Shown in pieces: positions 53,178 through 62,735 of a DNA stretch of 64,000 nt. Positions within the stretch are counted from its first letter, which is position 1. Each line of letters starts with the position of its first letter. The notes under the pieces were generated by a model. It was not told where the DNA came from. It worked only from the letters and a program-made list of their open reading frames with translations, and made no database searches. The translations under genes were made by a program, and so were the position numbers. Source of the stretch: Pseudomonas sp. M30-35 (GTDB taxonomy: Bacteria; Pseudomonadota; Gammaproteobacteria; Pseudomonadales; Pseudomonadaceae). The stretch lies in the NCBI RefSeq assembly GCF_002163625.1, contig NZ_CP020892.1, positions 1,984,001 to 2,048,000 of the forward strand. Direction: 5' to 3'.

Positions 53178-53783
53178 ATGCCTATTGAATTACTACCCGA
53201 AACCCCTTCACAAACCGCTGGCCCATATGTGCATATCGGTTTGGCTCTGGCGGCTGCGGGTAATCCATCGCGGCCACAGGAAATCTGGAATCAGATGGCT
53301 AAACCCGAGGCGCCAGGTGAACACATTCTGTTGGTCGGTAATGTCCATGACGGGAATGGTCATCTGGTTAAAGACTCGTTTCTGGAGTTTTGGCAGGCCG
53401 ATGATCAAGGCCGTTACGACAGCGACTACGACCTGGAGAAACCCTTCAATTGCTTTGGTCGTACCGCCACCACTTTTGAAACCGGTGGCTGGACGCTGAA
53501 CACCATCAAGCCCGGTGTGGTGAATAATGCTGCGGGTGTGCCGATGGCGCCGCATATCAATATTTCCCTGTTCGCTCGGGGGATCAACATTCACCTGCAA
53601 ACCCGTTTGTATTTCTCTGATGAAGCAGAGGCTAACGCGGTAGACCCGGTGCTTAACCTGATTGAGCAGCCACAACGGCGCGAGACTTTAGTCGCGCAGC
53701 GCTGTGAAATTGACGGTCAGTTGGCTTATCGTTTTGATATCACTATCCAGGGCGAGGGAGAAACGGTGTTTTTTGACTTCTAG
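53178..53783 (+). CDS. pcaG: Protocatechuate 3,4-dioxygenase alpha subunit
   Basis: A 201-aa alpha subunit, homologous to PcaH but without the iron ligands. Typical opening LLPETPSQTAGPYVHIGL and core GAAT-like RTATTFETGGWTLNTIKPG are present. It is needed for the (alpha beta) catalytic complex. Its end overlaps the first codons of the zapE-like gene. Confidence 0.96.
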   Translation: MPIELLPETPSQTAGPYVHIGLALAAAGNPSRPQEIWNQMAKPEAPGEHILLVGNVHDGNGHLVKDSFLEFWQADDQGRYDSDYDLEKPFNCFGRTATTFETGGWTLNTIKPGVVNNAAGVPMAPHINISLFARGINIHLQTRLYFSDEAEANAVDPVLNLIEQPQRRETLVAQRCEIDGQLAYRFDITIQGEGETVFFDF

Positions 53784-54822
53784 CGAGCGCCTGCCCGAGC
53801 AGCTCGTGCGCGCGCATTTTACGGCGTTGCTCGGTGAACATGGCTTTAGCGCCGATCCTGCACAACAGATAGCCATTGACCATCTCGGTCAGTGGCTTTC
53901 GGCGTTTCTGGCCCGTCGTTCGCGCTGGTTAAGCAAGCCCGTGGCCGGGGTTTATTTATGGGGCGGGGTGGGGCGCGGGAAAAGTTTTGTGATGGATGCG
54001 TTCTTTGCAGCCGCACCATTGGAAGACAAACGCCGCGTGCATTTCCATGCGTTCTTGCAGGAGTTGCAGCAGCGTATGTTGGCTTACACAGGTAAAGCTG
54101 ACCCTTTGGACCGGGTCGCGGGTGACATCGCCAAGAGCACGCGCTTGCTCTGTTTTGATGAGTTCCATGTACACGATATAGGCGATGCGATGTTGCTCGG
54201 ACGCCTACTCAAGGTCTTGGTCGAAAAGGGCGTGGGTGTGGTGTGCACTTCGAACTATGCCCCTCAAGATCTGTGCCCCAATCCGCTGTATCGCGAGCGT
54301 TTCAAGCCGGCAATCAGTTTGCTTGAGCAACGCTTTGCGGTTTTACACCTCGATGGTGGAACCGATTACCGGCAGAACCAGGGCTACAAATGGGGCGAGT
54401 ATATCTGGCCCGTTGTTGAATCCAGTTGCGTGCTCGGTGAGCGACTTGGTTTCACCGAGAACGCTGAATATGGCCTCGAAACAACCCTTAACCATCATCC
54501 GCTCAAACTGCGCGCTCGTGAGCGTGCGATGCTCTGGCTGGATTTCAGCGAGCTGTGTCGACAGCCGCGCTCAAGCGCAGATTTTTTGTGGTTATGCGGC
54601 GAGTACCGGCAAGTGGCTGTTGGCGGTGTGACCTGTCTTGATGCTGAGGGGATTGATGTACAGCAGCGCTTTCTCAACTTTGTCGATATTGCTTATGACA
54701 GCGGCGTGCAACTCTTTCTAGGCTGTGAGGCGGGCCTGGATGATCTGTGCCAGCCGGGTAGTCATGTCGATTTCTCACGTACACGCAGTCGTTTACAGCA
54801 ACTCTGCCAACTGAAGTATTGA
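53773..54822 (+). CDS. zapE: AFG1/ZapE-family ATPase
   Basis: A 349-aa AAA-type ATPase: Walker A GGVGRGKSFVMDAF and Walker B CFDEFHVHDIGDAML, with the family VYLWGGVGRGKS opening. ZapE assists Z-ring constriction and the AFG1 relatives act in membrane protein quality control. Start is probably TTG at 53773, overlapping pcaG, with GGAG about 12 nt before; a GTG at 53704 is the alternative. Its position inside the pca cluster suggests a second paralogue; the housekeeping zapE is usually elsewhere. Confidence 0.8.
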   Translation: MTSSERLPEQLVRAHFTALLGEHGFSADPAQQIAIDHLGQWLSAFLARRSRWLSKPVAGVYLWGGVGRGKSFVMDAFFAAAPLEDKRRVHFHAFLQELQQRMLAYTGKADPLDRVAGDIAKSTRLLCFDEFHVHDIGDAMLLGRLLKVLVEKGVGVVCTSNYAPQDLCPNPLYRERFKPAISLLEQRFAVLHLDGGTDYRQNQGYKWGEYIWPVVESSCVLGERLGFTENAEYGLETTLNHHPLKLRARERAMLWLDFSELCRQPRSSADFLWLCGEYRQVAVGGVTCLDAEGIDVQQRFLNFVDIAYDSGVQLFLGCEAGLDDLCQPGSHVDFSRTRSRLQQLCQLKY

Positions 54823-54826
54823 GATT

Positions 54827-55768
54827 ATGTTGCAGATTTTGGGCATCACCGCGCCGATCTTTCTGATCATAGGCATTGGCTTTATCGCCGCCCGCTTGCA
54901 GTGGATCAGCCGCGAACAAGTAGCCGGAATGGGGCGCTTCGTTATTAGCTTTGCGCTGCCAGCGTTGGTGTTCAAAGCACTGGTCGAGCGGCCGTTGGAT
55001 GAGGTGTTTGAGCGCAACTACCTGCTGGCCTACGGCTTGGCCTCGCTGCTGATATTCGCTTTGGGTTTTGTTGTATCACGACGCTTGCGTGGTGATTCGC
55101 TCAGCGGCAGCGCGATTACCGCGGTCGGAATGTCTATGTCCAACAGCGGCTTTATAGGTTATCCGATTGCTGCATTGGTGGTCGGTGAAGCTGCCGCTGT
55201 CGGGCTGGCCATGGGCGTGCTGATAGAAAACCTGCTGATGCTTCCGCTTGCGTTTGCATTGGCTGAGGTGGGGCAGAGCCATGGCCTGGGCCTGCGCGCA
55301 ACTGTAGCTACCACCTGCAAGCGGCTCGTGAGTAACCCTATTATTATCGCCATCTGCTTGGGGTTACTGGTCGCGCTACTGGGTTTGCATGTGCCAGCTA
55401 TCCCGATGCGGGCGGTGGAGATGTTGGCTCAGTCTTCTGCCCCGGTGGCCTTGTTCGTGATCGGCGGCAGTTTGGTGGGGATGCGGGTTGGCGGCATGGT
55501 CACCGACGTGGTGCAGATCAGTCTAGGTAAGTTGGTGTTGCATCCTCTAGCGGTGCTGTTGTGTTTTAGTTTTCTGCCAGTGGAAGACCCGGCCTTGCGT
55601 GTGGCAGGCGTGTTATTTGCCTGTGCGCCGATGATGAGTATTTACCCCATTGTCGGCCAGCGCTTCGGTTTGCAAGGGCGCTGCGCGGCAGCCTTGGTCG
55701 GCGCTACGCTGTTGTCGTTTGTTACTTACAGTTTGTTTATCGGGTGGCTTGCCGGGCCCCATCTATGA
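54827..55768 (+). CDS. AEC family auxin-efflux-type transporter
   Basis: A 313-aa membrane protein with about ten helices in two halves. The N-terminal half has ITAPIFLIIGIGFIAARL; the middle has GSAITAVGMSMSNSGFIGYP, and CAPMMSIYPIVGQRFGL in the C-terminal half gives the AEC signature. Such transporters export or take up organic anions; the location suggests an aromatic acid or pathway intermediate. It starts 4 bp after the zapE-like stop. Confidence 0.87.
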   Translation: MLQILGITAPIFLIIGIGFIAARLQWISREQVAGMGRFVISFALPALVFKALVERPLDEVFERNYLLAYGLASLLIFALGFVVSRRLRGDSLSGSAITAVGMSMSNSGFIGYPIAALVVGEAAAVGLAMGVLIENLLMLPLAFALAEVGQSHGLGLRATVATTCKRLVSNPIIIAICLGLLVALLGLHVPAIPMRAVEMLAQSSAPVALFVIGGSLVGMRVGGMVTDVVQISLGKLVLHPLAVLLCFSFLPVEDPALRVAGVLFACAPMMSIYPIVGQRFGLQGRCAAALVGATLLSFVTYSLFIGWLAGPHL

Positions 55769-55804
55769 ATACAAATTGCTGTGAATGTGGGTGAACCACG
55801 ATTG

Positions 55805-55832
55805 CGATAATCGAGCATTGGTTCGATAATCG
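55805..55832. promoter_or_regulatory. PcaR operator upstream of pcaR
   Basis: Two CGATAATCG boxes (55805-55813 and 55824-55832) lie 19 bp apart, the second within GTTCGATAATCGC, which resembles the PcaR consensus. It is 36 bp before the pcaR ATG, consistent with autorepression. Confidence 0.75.
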
Positions 55833-55867
55833 CTCAAGGGTTCGGGTATCAATAAAGGATAACCACA

Positions 55868-56710
55868 ATGAGCGATGACCAACGCCAACCACTGTCAAAT
55901 CTGGCTCCGCCTATTGTGGTATCGCCAGCGAAACGGATTGAAGCACTGACCGGCGACCCTAACTTTATGACCTCGCTGGCCCGTGGGCTTGCGGTGGTTC
56001 ATGCCTTTCAGGAGCGTAAACGCCATCTGACCATTGCGCAGATCAGCCACCGTACCGAGATTCCCCGTGCGGCGGTGCGCCGCTGCCTACACACCTTGAT
56101 CAAGCTTGGCTATGCCACAACCGATGGACGCACCTATTCATTGCTGCCGAAAGTGCTGACGCTCGGACATGCTTACTTATCTTCGACGCCCCTTGCAGTC
56201 ACTGCTCAGCCGATTCTCGACCGCATCAGTGAGCAACTGCATGAAGCCTGCTCGATGGCCAGCCTTGAAGGCGATGAGATTCTCTACATTGCGCGTTCAG
56301 CTACACCTCAACGATTGATTTCAGTCGATCTCAGCGTCGGTAGCCGGTTGCCTGCGTACTGCACATCGATGGGGCGGATTCTGCTGGCGGGGCTGGATAA
56401 CCTGACGCTTGATGAATACCTCGAACATGCTGATTTGCAGATCAAAACCAGTCGCACCCTGCATACGCCAGAGGCGCTGCGCGAGAATATCGAGCAGATT
56501 CGCCAGCAAGGCTGGGTGATCATTGATCAAGAGTTGGAGATTGGCTTACGGTCCATCGCCGTACCGCTTAAAGACTCGGCAGGTCAGGTTCTGGCCGCGC
56601 TGAACGTCGGAACGCATGTCAGCCGCACCAGCCGCCAAGAGTTGGAAACACGCTTTCTGCCGGTGCTGCTAGAAGCCAGTAAAGAGTTGAGCACTCGTTT
56701 GTTTCATTGA
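55868..56710 (+). CDS. pcaR: IclR family regulator PcaR
   Basis: A 280-aa IclR-type regulator. The HTH region is TSLARGLAVVHAFQERKRHLTIAQISHRTEIPRAAVRRCLHTL and the effector domain begins YSLLPKVLTLGHAYLSS. PcaR activates pcaK and pcaIJ-F-BDC with beta-ketoadipate and controls its own gene. A paired operator lies upstream. Confidence 0.94.
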   Translation: MSDDQRQPLSNLAPPIVVSPAKRIEALTGDPNFMTSLARGLAVVHAFQERKRHLTIAQISHRTEIPRAAVRRCLHTLIKLGYATTDGRTYSLLPKVLTLGHAYLSSTPLAVTAQPILDRISEQLHEACSMASLEGDEILYIARSATPQRLISVDLSVGSRLPAYCTSMGRILLAGLDNLTLDEYLEHADLQIKTSRTLHTPEALRENIEQIRQQGWVIIDQELEIGLRSIAVPLKDSAGQVLAALNVGTHVSRTSRQELETRFLPVLLEASKELSTRLFH

Positions 56711-56787
56711 TAAACCCTTGTGCGCTGGGCGTTATGAGTCAGTCACAGGCTTATGGGCAGCGGTATAGACCAAAGTCTATTTTTGAT

Positions 56788-56815
56788 CGTTAATCGAACG
56801 CTGAATCGATTATCG
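56788..56815. promoter_or_regulatory. PcaR operator upstream of pcaK
   Basis: CGTTAATCG (56788-56796) and CGATTATCG (56807-56815) are spaced 19 bp, 90 bp before the pcaK start. The second box is an exact inverse of the CGATAATCG box before pcaR. Confidence 0.65.
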
Positions 56816-56904
56816 TATTGAGCGAGTCATGGTGGACGCTTAAGTTGCAGGTGGCGTTTCGGATGCATTTAGCGCCGCAATCTACACCACAATAAGAGAC
56901 CGCC

Positions 56905-58248
56905 ATGACCGCTATAACTTCCTCGACTGCCAGCCTAGATGTGCAGTCATTTATCAATGCCCAGCCTCTTTCGCGTTATCAATGGCGCATCGTGATCCTG
57001 TGTTTCCTGATTGTGTTCCTTGATGGCCTGGACACTGCCGCCATGGGCTTTATTGCCCCGGCATTGACGCAGGATTGGGGTATCGATCGCGCTAGCCTCG
57101 GCCCGGTCATGAGCGCGGCTCTGATTGGTATGGTGTTCGGAGCCTTGGGTTCTGGCCCGCTGGCTGATCGTTACGGGCGCAAAGTTGTCTTGGTGGTCGC
57201 GGTTTTTCTGTTTGGCTTGTTTAGCCTGTTGTCGGCGTTCAGTGGCAATGTCGACCAGCTTATTGTGCTGCGTTTCCTCACTGGGCTGGGGCTGGGCGCG
57301 GCAATGCCTAATGCTACGACTCTATTGTCTGAATACACGCCGGAACGTCTCAAGTCGCTGCTGGTAACCAGTATGTTCTGTGGCTTTAATCTGGGCATGG
57401 CGTGCGGTGGTTTTGTTTCTGCTGCGCTGATTCCGGCATACGGCTGGCACAGCTTGTTGTTGGTCGGCGGTGTCTTGCCGTTGGCGCTTTCTCTGGTATT
57501 GCTATTGCGTTTACCCGAGTCTGCGCGGTTCCTGGTGGTGCGCAATCGTGGAGCTGACAAGGTACGTCAGGTCCTTGAGCCTATCGCACCCGCTGCCATG
57601 CGAGACGTCAGTGCATTCACGGTTCCCGAGCAAAAAACCGTGCAAAGTCGCAACGTGCTCAAGGTGATTTTCTCGGGCACCTACAGTGCAGGCACGCTGC
57701 TGTTGTGGCTGACTTACTTTATGGGTCTGGTCATTGTTTACCTGCTCACCAGTTGGTTGCCGACGCTGATGCGTGACAGCGGCGCGAGCATGGAGCAAGC
57801 AGCGTTCATCGGGGCTTTATTCCAGTTTGGCGGAGTGCTTAGCGCTGTTGGTGTGGGCTGGGCAATGGATCGCTTCAATCCGCATAAGGTCATTGGTGTT
57901 TTTTACCTCTTTGCTGGCGTATTTGCCTATCTGGTTGGGCAAAGCCTCGGTGAGGTCACGTTGTTGGCCACCTTGGTATTGCTGGCAGGGATGTGTGTTA
58001 ACGGTGCGCAATCGGCCATGCCGTCGTTGGCTGCACGGTTTTACCCAACCCAAGGGCGTGCGACGGGTGTGTCATGGATGCTCGGCATTGGTCGCTTCGG
58101 CGCCATCCTCGGTGCCTGGATGGGCGCTACATTGCTTGGGCTGGGCTGGAACTTTGAACAGGTTTTGACCGCACTTGTCGTGCCTGCTGCCATCGCTACG
58201 GCGGCTGTGGTTATCAAGGGTGTTGTCAGTCACGCAGACGCCACCTAA
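56905..58248 (+). CDS. pcaK: 4-hydroxybenzoate/protocatechuate MFS transporter PcaK
   Basis: A 447-aa MFS permease of the aromatic acid:proton symporter type. The DGLDTAAMGFIAPAL motif at helix 1 and GSGPLADRYGRK between helices 2 and 3 are the family signatures. Twelve helices are visible. It supplies substrate to PobA and PcaHG and is also a chemoreceptor in P. putida (family knowledge). Its own PcaR site lies upstream. Confidence 0.95.
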   Translation: MTAITSSTASLDVQSFINAQPLSRYQWRIVILCFLIVFLDGLDTAAMGFIAPALTQDWGIDRASLGPVMSAALIGMVFGALGSGPLADRYGRKVVLVVAVFLFGLFSLLSAFSGNVDQLIVLRFLTGLGLGAAMPNATTLLSEYTPERLKSLLVTSMFCGFNLGMACGGFVSAALIPAYGWHSLLLVGGVLPLALSLVLLLRLPESARFLVVRNRGADKVRQVLEPIAPAAMRDVSAFTVPEQKTVQSRNVLKVIFSGTYSAGTLLLWLTYFMGLVIVYLLTSWLPTLMRDSGASMEQAAFIGALFQFGGVLSAVGVGWAMDRFNPHKVIGVFYLFAGVFAYLVGQSLGEVTLLATLVLLAGMCVNGAQSAMPSLAARFYPTQGRATGVSWMLGIGRFGAILGAWMGATLLGLGWNFEQVLTALVVPAAIATAAVVIKGVVSHADAT

Positions 58249-58269
58249 GCATTTGCGCCTGTTAACTCA

Positions 58270-58303
58270 TCGTGCAACGACCAGTATTTCAGGTGTTGCA
58301 CGA
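58270..58303 (+). terminator. Possible terminator of pcaK
   Basis: TCGTGCAAC pairs with GTTGCACGA (9 bp) around a 16-nt loop, 22 bp after the pcaK stop. Downstream is AT-rich but without a clean T run. Confidence 0.45.
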
Positions 58304-58316
58304 ATTGAGTGTTGTT

Positions 58317-58344
58317 CGATTATCGCCCGGATAGTCGATTATCG
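58317..58344. promoter_or_regulatory. PcaR operator upstream of pcaI
   Basis: Two CGATTATCG boxes (58317-58325 and 58336-58344) lie 19 bp apart, 81 bp before pcaI. They control the pcaIJFBDC unit. Confidence 0.75.
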
Positions 58345-58424
58345 GATTGTTCAGGCTACGTCGTCAGAGTATTTTTTACCTACACGACGTGCTGCCACGT
58401 CCCGTCTACCAATCGAGACTTACC

Positions 58425-59276
58425 ATGGCTGACATTATTTCTCTGCGCGAAGCGGTTCAGCGTTTCGTCAACGACGGCGACACTGTTGCCCTCGAAGGTT
58501 TTACCCACCTGATTCCAACTGCCGCCTCTCACGAATTGATTCGGCAGAACAAAAAAGACCTGACGCTGGTGCGCATGACGCCGGATCTGGTCTATGACCT
58601 GATGATTGGTGCCGGTTGTGCGAAAAAACTGATCTTCTCCTGGGGCGGCAATCCAGGTGTCGGTTCGCTGCATCGCCTGCGTGACGCCGTCGAGAAAGGC
58701 TGGCCACAACCGCTTGAGATTGAAGAGCACAGCCATGCGGCCATGGCCAACGCTTATGTGTCGGGCGCTTCTGGTTTGCCTTTCGCCGTTTTGCGCGGTT
58801 ATCAGGGTTCGGATTTGGCTAAGGTCAATCCTCGTATCAAGTTCATTGATTGTCCGTTCACCGGTGAAACGCTGGCGGCGGTACCAAGCGTGCGTCCGAA
58901 CGTAACCGTGATTCATGCACAAAAAGCCGACCGCAAAGGCAACGTGCTGATTCAAGGCATTCTCGGCGTGCAAAAAGAAGCGGCACTGGCAGCCAAGCAC
59001 TGCATCGTTACGGTTGAGGAAATCGTTGATGACTTGCAGGCACCGATGAATGCCTGTGTGTTGCCAACCTGGGCAATCGCCGCCGTTTGCGTGGTGCCGG
59101 GGGGCGCGCATCCGTCCTACGCTCACGGTTACTACGAGCGCGATAACCGTTTCTACCAAGCCTGGGACCCCATCGCCCGTGATCGCGAAACCTTCACTGC
59201 CTGGATAGATGAATACATCCGTGGCACTGCGGATTTTGCCGAGTATCAAGCGAAAGTGAGCGGGGAGAGCAAGTGA
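58425..59276 (+). CDS. pcaI: 3-oxoadipate CoA-transferase subunit A
   Basis: A 283-aa CoA-transferase alpha subunit. It is longer than the P. putida PcaI (about 231 aa) and closer to the CatI / PA0226 type (from memory). GDTVALEGFTHLIPTAA, FSWGGNPGVGSLHRLRDA and PGGAHPSYAHGYY are visible. It moves CoA from succinyl-CoA to beta-ketoadipate. The ATG at 58425 is preferred over the longer frame. Confidence 0.92.
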   Translation: MADIISLREAVQRFVNDGDTVALEGFTHLIPTAASHELIRQNKKDLTLVRMTPDLVYDLMIGAGCAKKLIFSWGGNPGVGSLHRLRDAVEKGWPQPLEIEEHSHAAMANAYVSGASGLPFAVLRGYQGSDLAKVNPRIKFIDCPFTGETLAAVPSVRPNVTVIHAQKADRKGNVLIQGILGVQKEAALAAKHCIVTVEEIVDDLQAPMNACVLPTWAIAAVCVVPGGAHPSYAHGYYERDNRFYQAWDPIARDRETFTAWIDEYIRGTADFAEYQAKVSGESK

Positions 59277-60058
59277 TGAGCGACTTCAATACCAATGAAA
59301 TGATGACCGTCGCTGCAGCACGCCGCCTCGGTAATGGCAGTGTTTGCTTTGTCGGGATTGGCCTGCCTTCCAAGGCCGCTAACCTGGCGCGTCTGACCCA
59401 TGCACCGGAAGTCGTGTTGATTTACGAGTCCGGCCCAATCGGTGCCAAACCAACTGTGTTGCCGTTGTCGATTGGCGATGGTGAGTTGGCTGAGACTGCC
59501 GACACCGTTGTGCCAACGGGTGAAATTTTTCGCTACTGGTTGCAAGGTGGCCGGATTGACGTTGGCTTCCTCGGCGCCGCGCAGGTCGATAAGTTCGGCA
59601 ATATCAATACCACGGTGATCGGTGACTATCATCAGCCCAAGGTTCGTTTGCCGGGTGCTGGTGGCGCGCCGGAAATTGCTGGTTCAGCAAAGAAGGTGCT
59701 GATCATCCTCAAGCAGGGTCATCGTACGTTTGTTGAAAAGCTGGCATTCATCACCTCGGTAGGTCACGGCGAAGGCGGCGATCATCGCAAGCGGCTCGGT
59801 TTGCCTGGCGAGGGGCCGGTGGCGATCATCACAGACCTGTGCATCATGGAGCCGGAAGCGGGCAGCAATGAATTTATTGTCACTTCCTTGCATCCGGGTG
59901 TGACGCGTGAGCAAGTGATTGAGAACACCGGCTGGCAAATCCGTTTTGCTGAAACGGTAACCACCACTGAAGCGCCAAAACTTGAAGAGTTGACTGCGCT
60001 GCGCGAGCTTGAAGCACGTACCGCTGTCGCCCATGGCCAAGCCGGGGGTGATGAATGA
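59276..60058 (+). CDS. pcaJ: 3-oxoadipate CoA-transferase subunit B
   Basis: A 260-aa beta subunit. The catalytic glutamate is in [12 protein letters not shown], followed by [22 protein letters not shown] overlaps the pcaI stop (TGATG). With PcaI it forms beta-ketoadipyl-CoA. Confidence 0.93.
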   Translation: MSDFNTNEMMTVAAARRLGNGSVCFVGIGLPSKAANLARLTHAPEVVLIYESGPIGAKPTVLPLSIGDGELAETADTVVPTGEIFRYWLQGGRIDVGFLGAAQVDKFGNINTTVIGDYHQPKVRLPGAGGAPEIAGSAKKVLIILKQGHRTFVEKLAFITSVGHGEGGDHRKRLGLPGEGPVAIITDLCIMEPEAGSNEFIVTSLHPGVTREQVIENTGWQIRFAETVTTTEAPKLEELTALRELEARTAVAHGQAGGDE

Positions 60059-61260
60059 GTCGCGAAGTATTTATCTGTGATGCCGTGCGTACGCCGATAG
60101 GTCGCCTGAATGGCGGGCTTTCAGCCGTGCGTGCTGATGACTTGGCCGCCGTACCGTTACGTGCATTGATTGAGCGCAATCCGCAGGTTGACTGGAAAGC
60201 TCTTGATGAAGTGTTCATGGGCTGCGCCAACCAATCTGGCGAAGACAATCGCAACGTTGCGCGCATGGCATTGCTACTCGCAGGCCTCCCGGAAACAGTG
60301 CCGGGAGTAACACTTAATCGCTTGTGCGCTTCTGGTCTGGACGCAGTGGGTTCAGCGTTCCGCGCTATTGCGTTGGGTGAGATGGAGCTGGCGATTGCCG
60401 CGGGTGTTGAGTCGATGACCCGCGCACCTTATGTGATGGGCAAGGCGGAGAGCGCCTTTGGCCGTGGCCAAAAAATTGAAGACACAACCATGGGCTGGCG
60501 TTTCATCAACCCATTGATGAAAGAGCAGTACGGTGTTGATGCCATGCCGGTCACGGCGGATAACGTCGCTGATGAATACGCGGTCAGCCGTGCGGATCAG
60601 GACGCCTTTGCACTGCGCAGTCAGCAACGTGCTGCGGTGGCTCAGGCGTCTGGTTATTACGCCGAAGAAATTGTTCCGGTGGTGATCAAAGCCCGTAAAG
60701 GCGAAACAGTTGTAGACACTGATGAGCACCCACGCGCGGACAGCAACGCCGAAGCCATGGCCAAGCTCAAGCCGGTCAATGGTGCGGATAAAACCGTCAC
60801 CGCAGGCAATGCTTCGGGCTTGAATGACGGGGCGTCGGCAATGATTCTGGCATCGGCTGAAGCCGTGCAGAAGTATGGTCTCACCCCACGCGCTAAAGTG
60901 CTTGGCATGGCCAGCGCCGGTGTTGCCCCACGGGTGATGGGTGTTGGTCCGGTGCCTGCGGTACGTAAACTTCTGGCGCGACTGAACCTGGATATCAACG
61001 CATTCGATGTGATCGAGTTGAATGAAGCATTTGCCGCCCAAGGTTTGGCCGTGACTCGCGAACTCGGTTTGGCCGATGACAGCGTCAAGGTAAACCCCAA
61101 TGGTGGTGCTATCGCGCTTGGCCACCCGCTGGGCATGAGCGGTAATCGCTTGGTGCTGACGGCTGTTCACCAGCTGCAGAAAACCGGCGGTAAACTGGGG
61201 TTGGCTACAATGTGCGTCGGTGTTGGCCAAGGCTTGGCGCTGGCTATCGAACGGGTCTGA
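60055..61260 (+). CDS. pcaF: 3-oxoadipyl-CoA thiolase PcaF
   Basis: A 401-aa thiolase. The acylation cysteine is in [22 protein letters not shown] follows, and [19 protein letters not shown] and TMCVGVGQG close the active site. It splits beta-ketoadipyl-CoA into succinyl-CoA and acetyl-CoA. ATGA overlap with pcaJ. Confidence 0.95.
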   Translation: MSREVFICDAVRTPIGRLNGGLSAVRADDLAAVPLRALIERNPQVDWKALDEVFMGCANQSGEDNRNVARMALLLAGLPETVPGVTLNRLCASGLDAVGSAFRAIALGEMELAIAAGVESMTRAPYVMGKAESAFGRGQKIEDTTMGWRFINPLMKEQYGVDAMPVTADNVADEYAVSRADQDAFALRSQQRAAVAQASGYYAEEIVPVVIKARKGETVVDTDEHPRADSNAEAMAKLKPVNGADKTVTAGNASGLNDGASAMILASAEAVQKYGLTPRAKVLGMASAGVAPRVMGVGPVPAVRKLLARLNLDINAFDVIELNEAFAAQGLAVTRELGLADDSVKVNPNGGAIALGHPLGMSGNRLVLTAVHQLQKTGGKLGLATMCVGVGQGLALAIERV

Positions 61261-61264
61261 ATAT

Positions 61265-61311
61265 CCAAGGCCGGTAGCGACCAGGATTTTTGCTTGCTGC
61301 TACTGGCTTGG
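61265..61311 (+). terminator. Imperfect hairpin between pcaF and pcaB
   Basis: CCAAGG-CCGGTAGC pairs imperfectly with GCTACTGGCTTGG around an internal loop that contains a T run. It could reduce read-through into pcaBDC or act only as an RNA structure. Confidence 0.35.
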
Positions 61312-61364
61312 CCCCGTTCACTGCTATAAAACAGTCACACATTCCTAGACTCAGGAGCACCGGC

Positions 61365-62726
61365 TTGAACAGCCCGAGCAACCAACTATTCGATGCCTAT
61401 TTCACCCAGCCCGCCATGCGCGCGATTTTCTGTGATCAGGGCAGGGTACAAGGCATGCTCGATTTCGAAGCTGCGTTAGCCCGCGCGCAAGTGCGCGTCG
61501 GCCTGATACCGGCGACAGTGGTTGGCCCAATCGAGTCGGCTTGCAGCGCCAAACACTTTGATTTCGCGATGTTGGCTCAGACGATTGTCAGTGCCGGTAA
61601 CTCGGCGATTCCGTTGGTTAAAGTGCTGGGTAAACGCGTCGCCAGTGAAAGCGTTGAAGCCGAGCGTTATGTGCACCTCGGTGCGACCAGTCAGGATGTG
61701 ATGGACAGTGGTTTGGTGTTGCAGCTGCGTGCCGCGATTGAATTGCTTGAGCACGATCTGCAACGTCTGGGTGATGCGCTGGCACAACAGGCTGAGCGGT
61801 ATGCCGATACGCCAATGGCTGGGCGCACCTGGCTGCAACATGCAACGCCGGTGACGCTGGGTATGAAGTTGGCTGGCATGCTGGGCGCCATTACTCGTCA
61901 CCGCCAGCGCCTGCTTGAGTTGAAGCCACGTTTACTGTGTCTGCAATTTGGCGGTGCATCTGGCAGTTTGGCGGCGCTGGGCGATCAAGCATGGCCGGTT
62001 AGCGAGGCATTAGCCGATGAGTTGAAGCTGAATCTACCCGATCAGCCTTGGCACACCCAACGTGATCGTTTGGTTGAGTTTGCCAGCTTGCTGGGCATGC
62101 TCGCCGGCAGCTTGGGTAAATTGGGCCGCGACCTGAGTCTGTTGATGCAGACCGAGGCGGGTGAAGTGTTCGAGCCTGCCGCGCCGGGCAAAGGCGGCTC
62201 ATCAACCATGCCGCACAAACGCAATCCGGTCAGTGCCGCGGTGCTAATCGGTGCGGCCACGCGGGCGCCGGGGCTGGTCTCAACCATGCTATCAGCCATG
62301 CCGCAGGAGCATGAGCGCAGCCTGGGCTTGTGGCACGCTGAATGGGAATGCCTGCCAGAGCTGTGCTGTCTGGTTTCCGGAGCCTTGCAGCAGGCCTTGT
62401 TGGTCGTGCCGGGGCTTGAGGTGCAAGCATTGCGCATGCGTGAAAACCTCGACCTGACTCAAGGGTTGGTACTTGCCGAGGCGGTCAGCATTGCCTTGGC
62501 TCAGCGTATCGGTCGCGACGCCGCTCACCATTTACTCGAACAATGTTGCCGCGAAGCTGTGGCGCAGGGCACACACCTGCGCGCAGTACTTGGCGCCAAC
62601 GCCGAAGTAACCGAGCAGCTTTCTGCTGCGGAACTGGATCGTTTGCTTGATCCGGCTTTTTATCTCGGTCAGGCGCGGCGCTGGGTTGAACGTGCACTGA
62701 GTGAACACCAAAATTTCTGCGAATAG
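61365..62726 (+). CDS. pcaB: 3-carboxy-cis,cis-muconate cycloisomerase PcaB
   Basis: A 453-aa fumarase-superfamily protein. The signature GGSSTMPHKRNPVSA is present and the N-terminus FDAYFTQPAMRAIFCDQ is typical. It lactonises beta-carboxymuconate. Start is TTG 61365 with AGGAG 7 nt upstream; a longer frame to 61290 has no site. Confidence 0.94.
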   Translation: MNSPSNQLFDAYFTQPAMRAIFCDQGRVQGMLDFEAALARAQVRVGLIPATVVGPIESACSAKHFDFAMLAQTIVSAGNSAIPLVKVLGKRVASESVEAERYVHLGATSQDVMDSGLVLQLRAAIELLEHDLQRLGDALAQQAERYADTPMAGRTWLQHATPVTLGMKLAGMLGAITRHRQRLLELKPRLLCLQFGGASGSLAALGDQAWPVSEALADELKLNLPDQPWHTQRDRLVEFASLLGMLAGSLGKLGRDLSLLMQTEAGEVFEPAAPGKGGSSTMPHKRNPVSAAVLIGAATRAPGLVSTMLSAMPQEHERSLGLWHAEWECLPELCCLVSGALQQALLVVPGLEVQALRMRENLDLTQGLVLAEAVSIALAQRIGRDAAHHLLEQCCREAVAQGTHLRAVLGANAEVTEQLSAAELDRLLDPAFYLGQARRWVERALSEHQNFCE

Positions 62727-62735
62727 GGGCCTCTG

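Noticed and set aside
58380..59249. 289-codon open frame on the minus strand across pcaI
   Set aside because: Antisense to a clear CoA-transferase; low-complexity composition rich in His and Gln typical of reverse frames; no ribosome-binding site.
60352..61230. 292-codon minus-strand frame across pcaF
   Set aside because: Shadow of an unambiguous thiolase; no family motif.
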